This document shows positions 49,568 to 58,348 of a stretch of 64,000 bases of DNA, in pieces; the stretch's first letter is position 1, and every line of letters begins with the position of its first letter. A program made the position numbers and the translations under genes. The stretch spans positions 62,001-126,000 of the forward strand of contig CANKMW010000004.1 of the NCBI GenBank assembly GCA_947483555.1, in the 5' to 3' direction. Source of the stretch: Myxococcales bacterium (GTDB lineage: Bacteria > Myxococcota_A > Polyangia > Haliangiales > Haliangiaceae). The notes under the pieces were generated by a model, which was not told the DNA's origin, did no database searches, and was given only the letters and a program-made list of their open reading frames with translations.

Positions 49568-50632
49568 ATGCGTGCCCGGTTCGTGTTCCTCGCCCTGTGC
49601 CTGTGCGCCGCGCCGTCGACTCCCCGCGCCGACCCCGGCGAACGCTTCCAGATCATCGGCCGAGCTGACGAGGTCGAGGTGATCGCGCGCGGCACCACCG
49701 CCGCGGAGGCCGCCCGCCTCAGCGCCAACCGGGAGCGCCTCGAGCTCCCACTCGCCGGCACCGCACCGCGCGCCAAGCGATCGAGCGACGACGGCACGGT
49801 GCGACGGGTGGAGATCCGCGGCGACGCCACGCGCGTGCTGAGCATCAAGCTCCGTCACGAACGCGACCGGGTGGCGGTGATCGCCGGCGCGGCCAGCTTC
49901 ATCCAGATCGGCGACGACCTCCACGTGGTCATCCCGCGCGCGCCCGCCACCTCGCCAGCGGTCGACCCGGCACCAGTCGCGGTCACCATCGACGACGACG
50001 ACATCGAGCTCGAGCCGGCTGCTGCCGCTGGCACGACCGGGGCTGCGACCGCGACCGCACCCGCGCCGGCCGCCCTGCCATCGCCGGCCACGCTGGCCAG
50101 CCCCACCGCCCCGGCGACGGCGCTCGGCGCCGGTCACAGCAGCCCGACCTCGACGCGCTGGTGGCTGGTGTTCGGCGGCGTCGTGCTGGTCAGCGTCGGC
50201 CTGACCGCAGTCATCCGGCGCCACCGCCGCCCCGCCCCCGCGGTGAACCAGCTCGAGATCATCGCGTCGAGGTCCCTGGGTGGCAAGTCGCGCGTGGTCT
50301 GGATCAGCGCCGGCGACCGCGAGCTCCTGATCGCCGTCTCGCCGCAGCAGATCCGTCCGCTCGGCCAGTGGCGACGTAGCACCGCGCCAGCCGAGCGCGG
50401 CTTCGGCCGGTTCCTCGACGACGCCGTCGCCGAGGCGCCGACGCCGGGGCTGGCGCGCAGCACCAGCGAGCTGCCGCGCAGCCGCCCACCGACCGCGAGC
50501 CCCGCGGTCTCCGGTCTACTCCGGTTGCGCGAGCGGATACCGCCGGTGAACGAGGCCGTCGCCACCGGCGATGAGGACGCCGACGCCCAGTGGGCCCGGG
50601 ACCTCGTCGCAGCGACCGGCGGACGCCGGTGA
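49568..50632 (+). CDS. fliO: FliO-like flagellar export assembly protein with long periplasmic region
   Basis: The 354-residue protein has a signal peptide (FVFLALCLCAAPSTPRA), a ~150-residue extracytoplasmic region (RVLSIKLRHERDRVAVIAGAASFIQIGDDLHVVIPRA), a Pro/Ala linker and one membrane helix (~198-215). The FliO core NQLEIIASRSLGGKSRVVWISAGDRELLIAVSPQQIRPL follows. Typical FliO is about 100-140 residues, so this one is greatly extended on the periplasmic side. The extension looks like an AMIN-type domain. FliO aids FliP ring assembly. Confidence 0.78.
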   Translation: MRARFVFLALCLCAAPSTPRADPGERFQIIGRADEVEVIARGTTAAEAARLSANRERLELPLAGTAPRAKRSSDDGTVRRVEIRGDATRVLSIKLRHERDRVAVIAGAASFIQIGDDLHVVIPRAPATSPAVDPAPVAVTIDDDDIELEPAAAAGTTGAATATAPAPAALPSPATLASPTAPATALGAGHSSPTSTRWWLVFGGVVLVSVGLTAVIRRHRRPAPAVNQLEIIASRSLGGKSRVVWISAGDRELLIAVSPQQIRPLGQWRRSTAPAERGFGRFLDDAVAEAPTPGLARSTSELPRSRPPTASPAVSGLLRLRERIPPVNEAVATGDEDADAQWARDLVAATGGRR

Positions 50633-51375
50633 ACCGGTCGGCGAGGATCGCGGCCGCGGCGAGCATCGCAGCCGCGGCGACGGTCGTGCTCGTCGCCTCC
50701 ACCGCGTTCGCCGACCCGGCGGCGCCGCCCGCAGCGGCGGCGCCAGGCGGTCCGGGCAGCGCCCTCACCGTGGTCGGCGTACTGACGCTGGCGACGCTGA
50801 TCCCGGCCGCCGTCCTGGCTTGCACGTGCTTCGTCCGCTTCGTGGTCGTGCTCGGCTTCGTCCGCACCGGCCTGGCCACCCCGGCAGCGCCACCCAGCCA
50901 GGTGCTGGTCGGGCTGGCCTTGTTCATGACCGTCTTCGTGTCAGCGCCGGTCGCCACCGAGATGTACGAACGCGGGGGCCGCCCGTACCTCGACGGCGAA
51001 CTCGACGAGCGGGCCGCCTTCGAGGCCGCCACGCCGCCGTTGCGTCGCTTCCTGCTCGAGCGCACACGCCAGGAAGACCTCGCCCTGTTCTACGAGGTGT
51101 CGCACGAGCCCCGACCGGCAACCGCGGACGACGTGCCGCTGCGCATCGCCGTGCCGGCGTTCATCGTGTCCGAGCTGCGCACCGCCTTCGAGATCGGGCT
51201 CGCCGTGTTGCTGCCGTTCCTGGTGATCGACCTCGCGATCGCGTCGATCCTCACCGCCCTCGGCATGGTGATGGTTCCGCCCCAGGTGGTCGCGCTGCCG
51301 GTGAAACTGCTGGTCTTCCTCGCCATCGACGGATGGCGCCTGGTCGTCGAGTCGCTGCTTCGCGGCGCGCTCTGA
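50629..51375 (+). CDS. fliP: Flagellar export gate protein FliP
   Basis: The 248-residue protein has a cleavable signal and four membrane helices. The FliP segments are present: VVGVLTLATLIPAAVLACTCFVRFVVVLGFVRTGL, LVGLALFMTVFVSAPVATEMYE, VPAFIVSELRTAFEIGLAVLLPFLVIDLAIASILTALGMVMVPP. It forms the core of the export gate with FliQ and FliR. GTG start overlaps fliO by 4 bp. Last gene of the fliM unit. Confidence 0.96.
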   Translation: MNRSARIAAAASIAAAATVVLVASTAFADPAAPPAAAAPGGPGSALTVVGVLTLATLIPAAVLACTCFVRFVVVLGFVRTGLATPAAPPSQVLVGLALFMTVFVSAPVATEMYERGGRPYLDGELDERAAFEAATPPLRRFLLERTRQEDLALFYEVSHEPRPATADDVPLRIAVPAFIVSELRTAFEIGLAVLLPFLVIDLAIASILTALGMVMVPPQVVALPVKLLVFLAIDGWRLVVESLLRGAL

Positions 51376-51449
51376 CCACCGTCGGGTCGCGGCTGGCGGT
51401 GTCGTCGCACGCCGGCTGCGGCGCGGCGAGACGGCGGCCCCCGACGCTC

Positions 51450-51469
51450 GACCGTCAGCACCGCCGACA
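51450..51469 (+). promoter_or_regulatory. Upstream activator site of the fliQ unit
   Basis: GACCGTCAGCACCGCCGACA is identical to the fliM copy. Its GTCA starts 66 bp before the GG of the fliQ promoter. It lies in the 173-bp gap between fliP and fliQ, which is the only sizeable gap in the export gate genes. Confidence 0.75.
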
Positions 51470-51518
51470 CGCGCCGCGCGCCGATCGCGGCTCGCCAACC
51501 AACGTGCCCACTTGGCGG

Positions 51519-51534
51519 TGGCGCATCGGTTGCA
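51519..51534 (+). promoter_or_regulatory. Sigma-54 promoter of the fliQ unit
   Basis: TGGCGCATCGGTTGCA has GG-N10-GC spacing and consensus -24 and -12 boxes. The predicted start near 51545 is 4 nt before the fliQ ATG at 51549, whose own upstream bases (GGAGG) would then be untranscribed. Confidence 0.85.
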
Positions 51535-51548
51535 ACAGCCGCCGGAGG

Positions 51549-51839
51549 ATGCCGAGCTCTCTCGATCTCTGGCGCGACGCGCTCACCACGCTGGCCGTGG
51601 TGGCTGCACCGTTCCTGATCACGGCGCTCGCGGTTGGTCTGGCGGTGGCGTTGCTGCAGACCGCGACCCAGCTCCAGGAGAGCGTGCTCGCCTTCGTCCC
51701 CAAGCTGGTCGCCGCGCTCCTGGTGCTCGCCCTCGGTGGCCACTTCGTCCTCGACCGGCTCAACCAGTTCGCCACCCGCGCGCTCACGCGCGCCGCCACC
51801 GCGCCGACCGATCGCGCGTCCCAGAGCGACCCGCCGTGA
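51549..51839 (+). CDS. fliQ: Flagellar export gate protein FliQ
   Basis: The 96-residue protein has two membrane helices: LDLWRDALTTLAVVAAPFLITALAVGLAVALLQTATQLQESVLAFVPKLVAALLVLAL is typical FliQ. A short polar tail ends it. It opens the third flagellar unit behind its own sigma-54 promoter. Stop overlaps the fliR start (TGATG). Confidence 0.95.
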   Translation: MPSSLDLWRDALTTLAVVAAPFLITALAVGLAVALLQTATQLQESVLAFVPKLVAALLVLALGGHFVLDRLNQFATRALTRAATAPTDRASQSDPP

Positions 51840-52555
51840 TGGAGGTCGCGACCGGCCCGTTCGTCGCCGCGCTCGCCCGCGCCGGCGGCTTCGCGTTCAC
51901 CGCGCCGTTGCTCGGCGAGCCGAGCACCCCGGTGCGGGCTCGGCTCGTGTTCGCGGTCGCGGTCGCGGTCGCGGTCGGTGGTGCCGCGCCGGCCCAGGAC
52001 CTGAACGTCGTCATCGCGCTGGTGCCGCTCGAGCTGGGCGCCGGCGCGCTCGCCGGCGTCTCGGCCCGCCTGGTGCTCGACCGGGTCGCCGCTGGCGCCC
52101 AGCTCATCGGGCTGCACCTCGGCCTCGGTTTCGCCGCCGACTACGACGTCCGCGCCGGTGAGTCGGCGTCGGCGGTGCGCCGCGTGATCTCGGCCATCGC
52201 GGGGCTAGCCTTCCTCGCCGCCGGCGGGCTCGAAGCCGGGGTGCGATGCGTCGCGACGCCGCTGGCCGCGACCGACCTCGGCGAGCTCACCAGCGCGGTC
52301 GCCCTCGCCACCTCGGTGATGACCCACGCGGTCGGCTTCGCGGCACCGGCGCTGGTCGCCGCCACCATCATCAACATCGGCCTCGCCGTCATCAACCGCG
52401 CCGCACCGGCGCTCAACGTCTTCTCGGTCAGCCTGACCGCGGTGCTGGTCGGCGGCGGACTCGTGCTGCTCGGCTCGGCGCCGACGCTCGCCGCCTCGAT
52501 CGACGGCACCGCCCGCGCCGCCGCCGACCTCCTCACCAGCTGGGGCACGCGATGA
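51839..52555 (+). CDS. fliR: Flagellar export gate protein FliR
   Basis: The 238-residue product has several membrane helices; FVAALARAGGFAFTAPLLGEPSTPVRARLVFAVAVAVAVG and QLIGLHLGLGFAADYDVRAGESA fit FliR. The C-terminal VAATIINIGLAVINRAAPALNVFSVSLTAVLVGGGLVLL is also family-typical. It forms the top of the export gate with FliP. GTG 51836 is an alternative. Overlaps flhB by 4 bp. Confidence 0.92.
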   Translation: MEVATGPFVAALARAGGFAFTAPLLGEPSTPVRARLVFAVAVAVAVGGAAPAQDLNVVIALVPLELGAGALAGVSARLVLDRVAAGAQLIGLHLGLGFAADYDVRAGESASAVRRVISAIAGLAFLAAGGLEAGVRCVATPLAATDLGELTSAVALATSVMTHAVGFAAPALVAATIINIGLAVINRAAPALNVFSVSLTAVLVGGGLVLLGSAPTLAASIDGTARAAADLLTSWGTR

Positions 52556-53595
52556 GCGACGCGTCGCGCAGCCACAAGCCGACGCCGAAGCGGACCAAGG
52601 AGTTCCGCAAGCGCGGCGAGATCGCCGTGTCGCGCGACCTCACCGCCGTGGCCACGCTCGGACTCGGCCTGGCCGGGGCCGCGTTCGGCGCCGCCGCCAC
52701 CTGGAGCGCCTTGTGCGCGATGACCCGGACCGCGGTCACCGGGGCCGCTCTCGACGACGTCGCCGGCGCTGCGCGCCACGGCTTCACGGTCGCGGTCGCG
52801 CCTGCGATGATCGCCGCCCTGGTCGGCTGCGTGCTGGCCGGCGGGCTGCAACTCGGCTGGCCGCCCGCGCTCAAGAAGCCGACCTTCGACCCGTCGCGCT
52901 GGGTTGGCTTCCACGGCATCACCGAGGTGCTGTCGCCAGCAGCCATGGCGCGCCGGTTGCTCACGGCGCTGGCCAAGGTGGTTGTCATCGGCGCCGTGGT
53001 CGCGCTGGTGATCCGCGCCGAACTCGACGGCCTGACCACGATCGCCGACCCACGCACGATCCCGAGCCGGCTCGGCAACGCTGCGCTTCGCCTCGGCGTC
53101 ACTGCGACGCTCGCGCTGGCGGCGCTCGCCGCCGTCGACTACCTGCTAACCCGCCGGCGGATCGCCACGCGCATGATGATGACGCCCGACGAGCTGCGCC
53201 GCGAGCACCGGGAGCAGGAGGGTGATCCGCACGTCAAGGGTCGCCGTCGGCGCCGCATGCGCGAGCTGAGTCGCCGCCGCATCGTCGCCGAGACGCGGAA
53301 GGCCGACGTCGTGCTGGTCAACCCGACCCACTATGCGGTCGCCTTGCGCTACAACGCCGACAGCAACGACGCGCCGCGGGTGGTCGCCAAGGGGACCGAC
53401 GAGGTCGCCGCCCGGATCCGTGAAGCCGCGCGCGGTGCCGGCGTCCCGGTGGTCAGCCGCCCCCCGCTCGCCCGTGCCCTCCACAAGCTGGTCCCCGAAG
53501 GCAAGGAGATCCCGCCGAAGCTGTTCCACGCCGTCGCCGAGGTGCTGGCGTATGTCTACCGCCTCCGGGTTGCCGCGACCGCGAGGCCGTCGTGA
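52552..53595 (+). CDS. flhB: Flagellar export switch protein FlhB
   Basis: The 347-residue protein has an N-terminal DASRSHKPTPKRTKEFRKRGEIAVSRDL, four membrane helices and a cytoplasmic domain that self-cleaves at NPTH (VVLVNPTHYAVALRYN). It switches export from rod/hook to filament substrates. 4-bp overlap with flhA. Confidence 0.95.
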   Translation: MSDASRSHKPTPKRTKEFRKRGEIAVSRDLTAVATLGLGLAGAAFGAAATWSALCAMTRTAVTGAALDDVAGAARHGFTVAVAPAMIAALVGCVLAGGLQLGWPPALKKPTFDPSRWVGFHGITEVLSPAAMARRLLTALAKVVVIGAVVALVIRAELDGLTTIADPRTIPSRLGNAALRLGVTATLALAALAAVDYLLTRRRIATRMMMTPDELRREHREQEGDPHVKGRRRRRMRELSRRRIVAETRKADVVLVNPTHYAVALRYNADSNDAPRVVAKGTDEVAARIREAARGAGVPVVSRPPLARALHKLVPEGKEIPPKLFHAVAEVLAYVYRLRVAATARPS

Positions 53596-55655
53596 GCGTG
53601 CGCCTGCTCCGGCAGCTGAAGGGCGACTGGGCGATGGCGGCCGCCCTCGTCGGCGTGCTCGCGATCACGGTTGCGCCGCTGCCGCCGCTGCTGTTCGACC
53701 TGCTGCTCGGTGTGGCCCTGTGTCTGGCCGCGCTCACCTTCCTGGTCGCGTTCTACGTCGAGCGCCCCACCGACTTCTCTTCGTTTCCGGCCCTGCTCCT
53801 GTTCGTCACCCTGTTCCGTCTGGCCCTCAACGTCGCCTCGACCCGGCTCATCCTCACCCACGGCGGCGAGGACGGCGAGGCCGCGGGCGCGGTCATCGCG
53901 GCCTTCGGACGCTTCGCGATCAGTGGCGACTTCGTGGTCGGCGCGATCATCTTCCTGATCCTCGTGATCGTGAACTTCATCGTGATCACCAAGGGTGCCG
54001 AACGGATCTCCGAGGTCGCGGCCCGGTTCACGCTCGACTCGATGCCCGGCAAGCAGATGGCGATCGACGCCGACCTCGGCGGCGGGCTGATCACCGAGAA
54101 AGAAGCCCGCGGCCGCCGCCGCGAGGTCCAGCGCGAGGCCGACTTCCACGGCGCCATGGACGGCGCCAGCAAGTTCGTCCGCGGCGACGCCATCGCCGGC
54201 CTGCTCATCCTGGGGATCAACATCATCGGCGGCATCGTGATCGGCGTCGCCGAGCGCGGCATGTCGTTCGGCGACGCCGCGCGGACGTTCACGATCCTAT
54301 CCATCGGCGACGGCCTGGTGTCGCAGATCCCCGCGCTCCTGGTCTCGACCGGATCGGCGCTGCTCATCACCCGCGGCGACGATCGCGAGCTGGGCACGGC
54401 GATGTCGCAGCAGCTGTTGCGGCGCCGCCGCCCGCTGATGGTCACCGCCATCCTGGTCACGTGCATCGGCCTGCTGCCCGGCATGCCGCACGTCATGTTC
54501 CTCGGGCTCGGCGGCGCCCTCGGATGGGCTGCGATGCGCGCCGGCACCGGGACCACCGCGCCCGAAGCCGAGGCGGTCACGGTCGGTTCTGGAGACCGCG
54601 AGGAGGTCGCCGCGGCGGCCAGCAAGGGTGAGATCGAGGCCGCGCTGCCGATCGAGCTGCTGTCGATGGAGGTCGGGCTCGATCTGCTCGGCATGGTCGA
54701 CGCCGGCCGCGGCGGCGAGCTGCTGCGGCGCATCGCCGCCCTGCGCAAGCAGATCGCCGGCGAGCTGGGCGTGATCGTGCCACCGATCCACATCCGCGAC
54801 GATCTGCGGCTGCCGCCCGGCGGATACCGCGTGCTGCTGTCCGGCGTCCTGCTCGCCGAGGGCAACGTTCACGTCCACCGCCTGCTCGCGCTCGACCCCA
54901 CCGGCACCGCGACCCGCGGCCTGCCCGGCGACGCCACCACCGAACCGACCTTCGGCCTGCCCGCGAAATGGATCCTGCCATCGGAACGGTCGCGCGCCGA
55001 GACAGCGGGCTGCACCGTCGTCGATGCCACCGCGGTGATCGCCACCCACCTCGCCGAGCTGGTGCGCCGCGTTGCCCACGAGCTACTCGGCCGGCGCGAA
55101 GCGCAGGCGCTGCTTGACGTCACCGGCAAGACCGACGGCAAGGTGATCGAAGAGCTGATCCCGCACCTGATGTCGACCGGCGACGTCATCAAGGTGCTCC
55201 GCAACCTGCTGCGCGAGGGGGTCTCGATCCGCGACCTGCGCACGATCCTCGAGGCGCTCGCCGATCACGCCGGCGCGGTCAAACACCCCGACGAGCTGAC
55301 CGAGCTGGTTCGCCAGCGACTCGCGCGACGCATCACCCGCGGCAACCTCGCCGCCGACGGGGTGCTGCGCCCCCTGGTCCTCGATCCGCGCGCCGAGTCC
55401 CTGTTCCGCGAGCAGCACCCGCGCAACGCCCGCGCCCTGTCGCGGCTGACCGATGACCTCGCCGCCAACGCCCGCGACCTGACCCGCAACGACGATCCCC
55501 CGGTGCTCGTGGTCGCACCCGATGTCCGCCGCGCCGTCGCCGGCGTCGCCGCCCGCCACATCCCCGGCCTCGCCGTCATGAGCTACCGCGAGGTCGACGC
55601 GTCCGTGCCGTTCGTGACCCGAGCGGTCATCACAGCCCTGGAGGCAGCAGCATGA
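53592..55655 (+). CDS. flhA: Flagellar export gate protein FlhA
   Basis: The 687-residue product has an N-terminal eight-helix membrane domain with FHIPEP-type cytoplasmic loop residues (KQMAIDADLGGGLITEKEARGRRREVQREADFHGAMDGASKFVRGDAIAG). A large C-terminal cytoplasmic nonamer domain (IELLSMEVGLDLLGMVD, GKVIEELIPHLMSTGDVIKVLRNLLREGVSIRDLRTILEAL) docks chaperone-substrate complexes. GTG start. 4-bp overlaps at both ends. Confidence 0.97.
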   Translation: MSVRLLRQLKGDWAMAAALVGVLAITVAPLPPLLFDLLLGVALCLAALTFLVAFYVERPTDFSSFPALLLFVTLFRLALNVASTRLILTHGGEDGEAAGAVIAAFGRFAISGDFVVGAIIFLILVIVNFIVITKGAERISEVAARFTLDSMPGKQMAIDADLGGGLITEKEARGRRREVQREADFHGAMDGASKFVRGDAIAGLLILGINIIGGIVIGVAERGMSFGDAARTFTILSIGDGLVSQIPALLVSTGSALLITRGDDRELGTAMSQQLLRRRRPLMVTAILVTCIGLLPGMPHVMFLGLGGALGWAAMRAGTGTTAPEAEAVTVGSGDREEVAAAASKGEIEAALPIELLSMEVGLDLLGMVDAGRGGELLRRIAALRKQIAGELGVIVPPIHIRDDLRLPPGGYRVLLSGVLLAEGNVHVHRLLALDPTGTATRGLPGDATTEPTFGLPAKWILPSERSRAETAGCTVVDATAVIATHLAELVRRVAHELLGRREAQALLDVTGKTDGKVIEELIPHLMSTGDVIKVLRNLLREGVSIRDLRTILEALADHAGAVKHPDELTELVRQRLARRITRGNLAADGVLRPLVLDPRAESLFREQHPRNARALSRLTDDLAANARDLTRNDDPPVLVVAPDVRRAVAGVAARHIPGLAVMSYREVDASVPFVTRAVITALEAAA

Positions 55656-56701
55656 GAATCCTCAAGTTCGAAGGCGCGTCCATGCGCGAGGCCCTGGCGC
55701 GAGTCAAGGCCGAGCTCGGTGACCAGGCGGTCGTGGTGTCGACCCGGCAGTTCAAGAAGGGGCTGCTCGGCTCGGCCTTCGAGATCGCCGCCGCGATCGA
55801 GGACGACCAGGCGCCGGCCCAGGAGCCGGCGTTCGGCGCCGCCCGGCCGCGGCGCGGCGTCGCCGACGACGAGATCGAGCGGGCGATGGCGCCGTTGCGC
55901 GCCGAGCTACGCTCGTTGCGCGCGATGATGCGCGCCAAGGTCGACGAGCGTTCCAGCTCCGAGGTTCGCGGCCAGCTCGCCACCCTGCGGCGAGCGGTCG
56001 ACGAGCTGCGCCGCGCTCCCGAGCCGACCGGCACCGTGACGCTCGACTCGGCGCCGGCGCCGTTCGCGCTGGCGGCGCGCAGTGAGGCGTCGGCGGTCTT
56101 GGTGGTCGGTCCGACCGGGGTCGGCAAGACCACGACCATCGCCAAGATCGCCGCGCGCGCCGCGTTGATCGAAGGCCGTCGGGTCGCCCTGGTCACGCTC
56201 GACAACTACCGGGTTGGCGGCGTCGACCAGATCCGGACCTTCGCCGATCTGATCGGCGTCCCGCTCTATGCACTCGACGAACCGAACCACCTCGTCGCCC
56301 AGCTCGAGGAGCTCGGCGGCTACGATCTGGTCCTGGTCGACACCGCCGGCCGCAGCCCACTGGATCGCACCGCCATCGCGGCGCTCGAGCGGGCGCTGAC
56401 CGGTGCGCCCCGGGTCGAGGTCCACCTCGTGGTCGCCGCCGGATCCTCGGCCGCCCACATCGACGAGCTGCACGCGCGCTTCGCGCCGCTGCGCCCGCGG
56501 CGGCTGCTGTTCACCAAGCTCGACGAGTGCGTGCGCACGCCGGAGCTCACCGCTGCACCGACCCGCTTGCAACTGCCCGTGACCTGGCTGGCCACCGGCC
56601 AGGCCGTGCCCGAGGACCTCGAGCTGGCCTCGGCGCCGCGGCTCGCCGAGCTGGCGAAGCACGGCCTCGCCAGCACCCTCGATCGCAACATCGCCGCCTG
56701 A
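55652..56701 (+). CDS. flhF: SRP-type GTPase FlhF
   Basis: The 349-residue product has N-terminal B domain (RILKFEGASMREALARVKAELGDQAVVVSTRQF), then NG GTPase domains with VGPTGVGKTTTIAKIAARAA, TLDNYRVGGVDQIRTFADLIGVPLY and VDTAGRSPLDR. FlhF sets flagellar number and places polar flagella together with FlhG. Its presence implies polar or patterned flagella in this organism. Confidence 0.95.
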   Translation: MRILKFEGASMREALARVKAELGDQAVVVSTRQFKKGLLGSAFEIAAAIEDDQAPAQEPAFGAARPRRGVADDEIERAMAPLRAELRSLRAMMRAKVDERSSSEVRGQLATLRRAVDELRRAPEPTGTVTLDSAPAPFALAARSEASAVLVVGPTGVGKTTTIAKIAARAALIEGRRVALVTLDNYRVGGVDQIRTFADLIGVPLYALDEPNHLVAQLEELGGYDLVLVDTAGRSPLDRTAIAALERALTGAPRVEVHLVVAAGSSAAHIDELHARFAPLRPRRLLFTKLDECVRTPELTAAPTRLQLPVTWLATGQAVPEDLELASAPRLAELAKHGLASTLDRNIAA

Positions 56702-56714
56702 GGAGAAAACACAC

Positions 56715-57593
56715 GTGACCGACCAGGCAGCATCTCTGCGCGTGATCCGCGGCGAAGGCCGCGAGCCCACCACGACGCTTCGTCGTCGCGAGCGAGCGAT
56801 CGCCGTGACCGGTGGCAAGGGCGGCGTCGGCAAGAGCACGATCGCGATCGGGCTCGCCGCCGCCTACGCCCGCGATGGCTCCCGCACCCTGATGGTCGAT
56901 GCCGACTTCGGCATGGCCGACCTGAACCTCCTGCTCGGCGTGGCGCCGACCCTGAGCCTCCTCGACGCCCTCGATGGCACGCCGATCGAGGACGTCGTGG
57001 TCACGGCGCACGGCATCGCGCTGCTGCCGGCCCTCAACGGCAGCTACGCCCTGGCCATGATGAGCGGCGCCGCCCGCCGCCGCACGCTCGAGCTCGTCGA
57101 ACAGCTGTCCCGACGCTTCGACACCATCGTCCTCGACGTCGCCGCCGGCATCGGTGCCACGCAGGCCACGTTCGCCGCCGCCGCCGCCGACACCGTGGTG
57201 GTCGTCAACCCAGAACCGCTCTCGATGGCCGACGCCTACGCCTGCCTCAAGGTGCTCGCTGGCCATCACGGCGTCCGCCACGCGTTCGTCGTGCCCAACC
57301 GTGTGACCAGTCAGGCGCAGGCCGACGACATCGTCGGGCGCCTCGTCACTCTGGTCAGCCGCTTCCTCGACATCCACCTGACGCCGCTACCGCCCGTGCC
57401 CTGCGACCCCGCCGTCTCGGAGTCCGCGCACCGCGGTGTCCCCCTGCTCTGCCACCGCCCCGATGCCCCGGCCGCCCGCGGCATCGTCCGCGTCGCCCGC
57501 GCGCTCGACGCGCTCGCCGCTCCCGACGCCCGCACCGACTCCACCCGGAGCTTCTGGCGCCGCCACATCACCGCATCAGGAGAGACGCCATGA
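56715..57593 (+). CDS. flhG: MinD-type ATPase FlhG
   Basis: The 292-residue product begins with the FlhF-activating motif DQAASLR, followed by deviant Walker A KGGVGKST, VDADFGMADLNLLLGV, VLDVAAGIG and VVNPEPLSMADAYACLKVLAG. FlhG restrains flagellar number and interacts with FliM and FlhF. The GTG start lies 13 bp after flhF with an AGGAG site. Overlaps fliA by 4 bp. Confidence 0.94.
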   Translation: MTDQAASLRVIRGEGREPTTTLRRRERAIAVTGGKGGVGKSTIAIGLAAAYARDGSRTLMVDADFGMADLNLLLGVAPTLSLLDALDGTPIEDVVVTAHGIALLPALNGSYALAMMSGAARRRTLELVEQLSRRFDTIVLDVAAGIGATQATFAAAAADTVVVVNPEPLSMADAYACLKVLAGHHGVRHAFVVPNRVTSQAQADDIVGRLVTLVSRFLDIHLTPLPPVPCDPAVSESAHRGVPLLCHRPDAPAARGIVRVARALDALAAPDARTDSTRSFWRRHITASGETP

Positions 57594-58348
57594 AGGCCTA
57601 CGCCCAGCAAACCCGGCGACCGACGCCCGAGCGCGACCGACTGATCGCCACCCACATCGAGATCGCTCGCCGCATCGCGCTGCGCATGGCCCGCCGCTGC
57701 CCGTCGTGGATCTCGAGCGAAGATCTGGTCGCCTCGGCGATGCTCGGACTGGCCGAGGCCGCCGAACGCTACGACCACACCCGCCAGGAACCGTTCCTGG
57801 TGTTCGCCGAGAAGCGGATCCGCGGCGCCGTCCTCGACGAGCTACGCCGCGGCGACATCATGCCGCGCCGCGTGCGGCAGATGGCGCGCAAGGTCGGCGC
57901 CACCATCCAGCGACTCGAGCAGGCGCTCGGCCGGCCGCCGGCCGACGACGATGTCGCCGCGGCGCTCGGCGTCGACGTCGAACACTACCGCAACGAGCTC
58001 GAGCAACTCGTCCACGTCACGGTCGGAGCGCTCGACCAGCTCGACCGGACGCCGCCGCTCGCGGGCGACGACACGTCGCCCGTGTTGCAGGCCGAGCGCC
58101 GAGAGCTTCTGGCACGCATCCGCGGGGCGCTGACGCGCCTCGATCAGCGCGACGTGCTGCTCCTGTCGCTCTACTACAACCAGGAGCTCACGTACCTCGA
58201 GATCGGCCAGGTGCTCGGGGTCACGACCTCGCGAGTATGCCAGCTGCACGGTCGGGCCATCGCGCGGCTGCGGGTCGAGCTCGAGGCAATGCCGCCCAGC
58301 GTGACGCGTCCGGCGGCGCTCACGGCGGCGGAGGTGGCCCATGGCTGA
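57590..58348 (+). CDS. fliA: Flagellar sigma factor FliA (sigma-28)
   Basis: The 252-residue product has sigma-70 family regions 2, 3 and 4: ISSEDLVASAMLGLAEAAERYDHTRQEPFLVFAEKRIRGAVLDELRRGD, then LDQRDVLLLSLYYNQELTYLEIGQVLGVTTSRVCQLHGRAIARLR. It directs transcription of late flagellar genes and would be held by FlgM. It is encoded within the unit that starts at the fliQ sigma-54 promoter. 8-bp overlap with flgF. Confidence 0.95.
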   Translation: MKAYAQQTRRPTPERDRLIATHIEIARRIALRMARRCPSWISSEDLVASAMLGLAEAAERYDHTRQEPFLVFAEKRIRGAVLDELRRGDIMPRRVRQMARKVGATIQRLEQALGRPPADDDVAAALGVDVEHYRNELEQLVHVTVGALDQLDRTPPLAGDDTSPVLQAERRELLARIRGALTRLDQRDVLLLSLYYNQELTYLEIGQVLGVTTSRVCQLHGRAIARLRVELEAMPPSVTRPAALTAAEVAHG

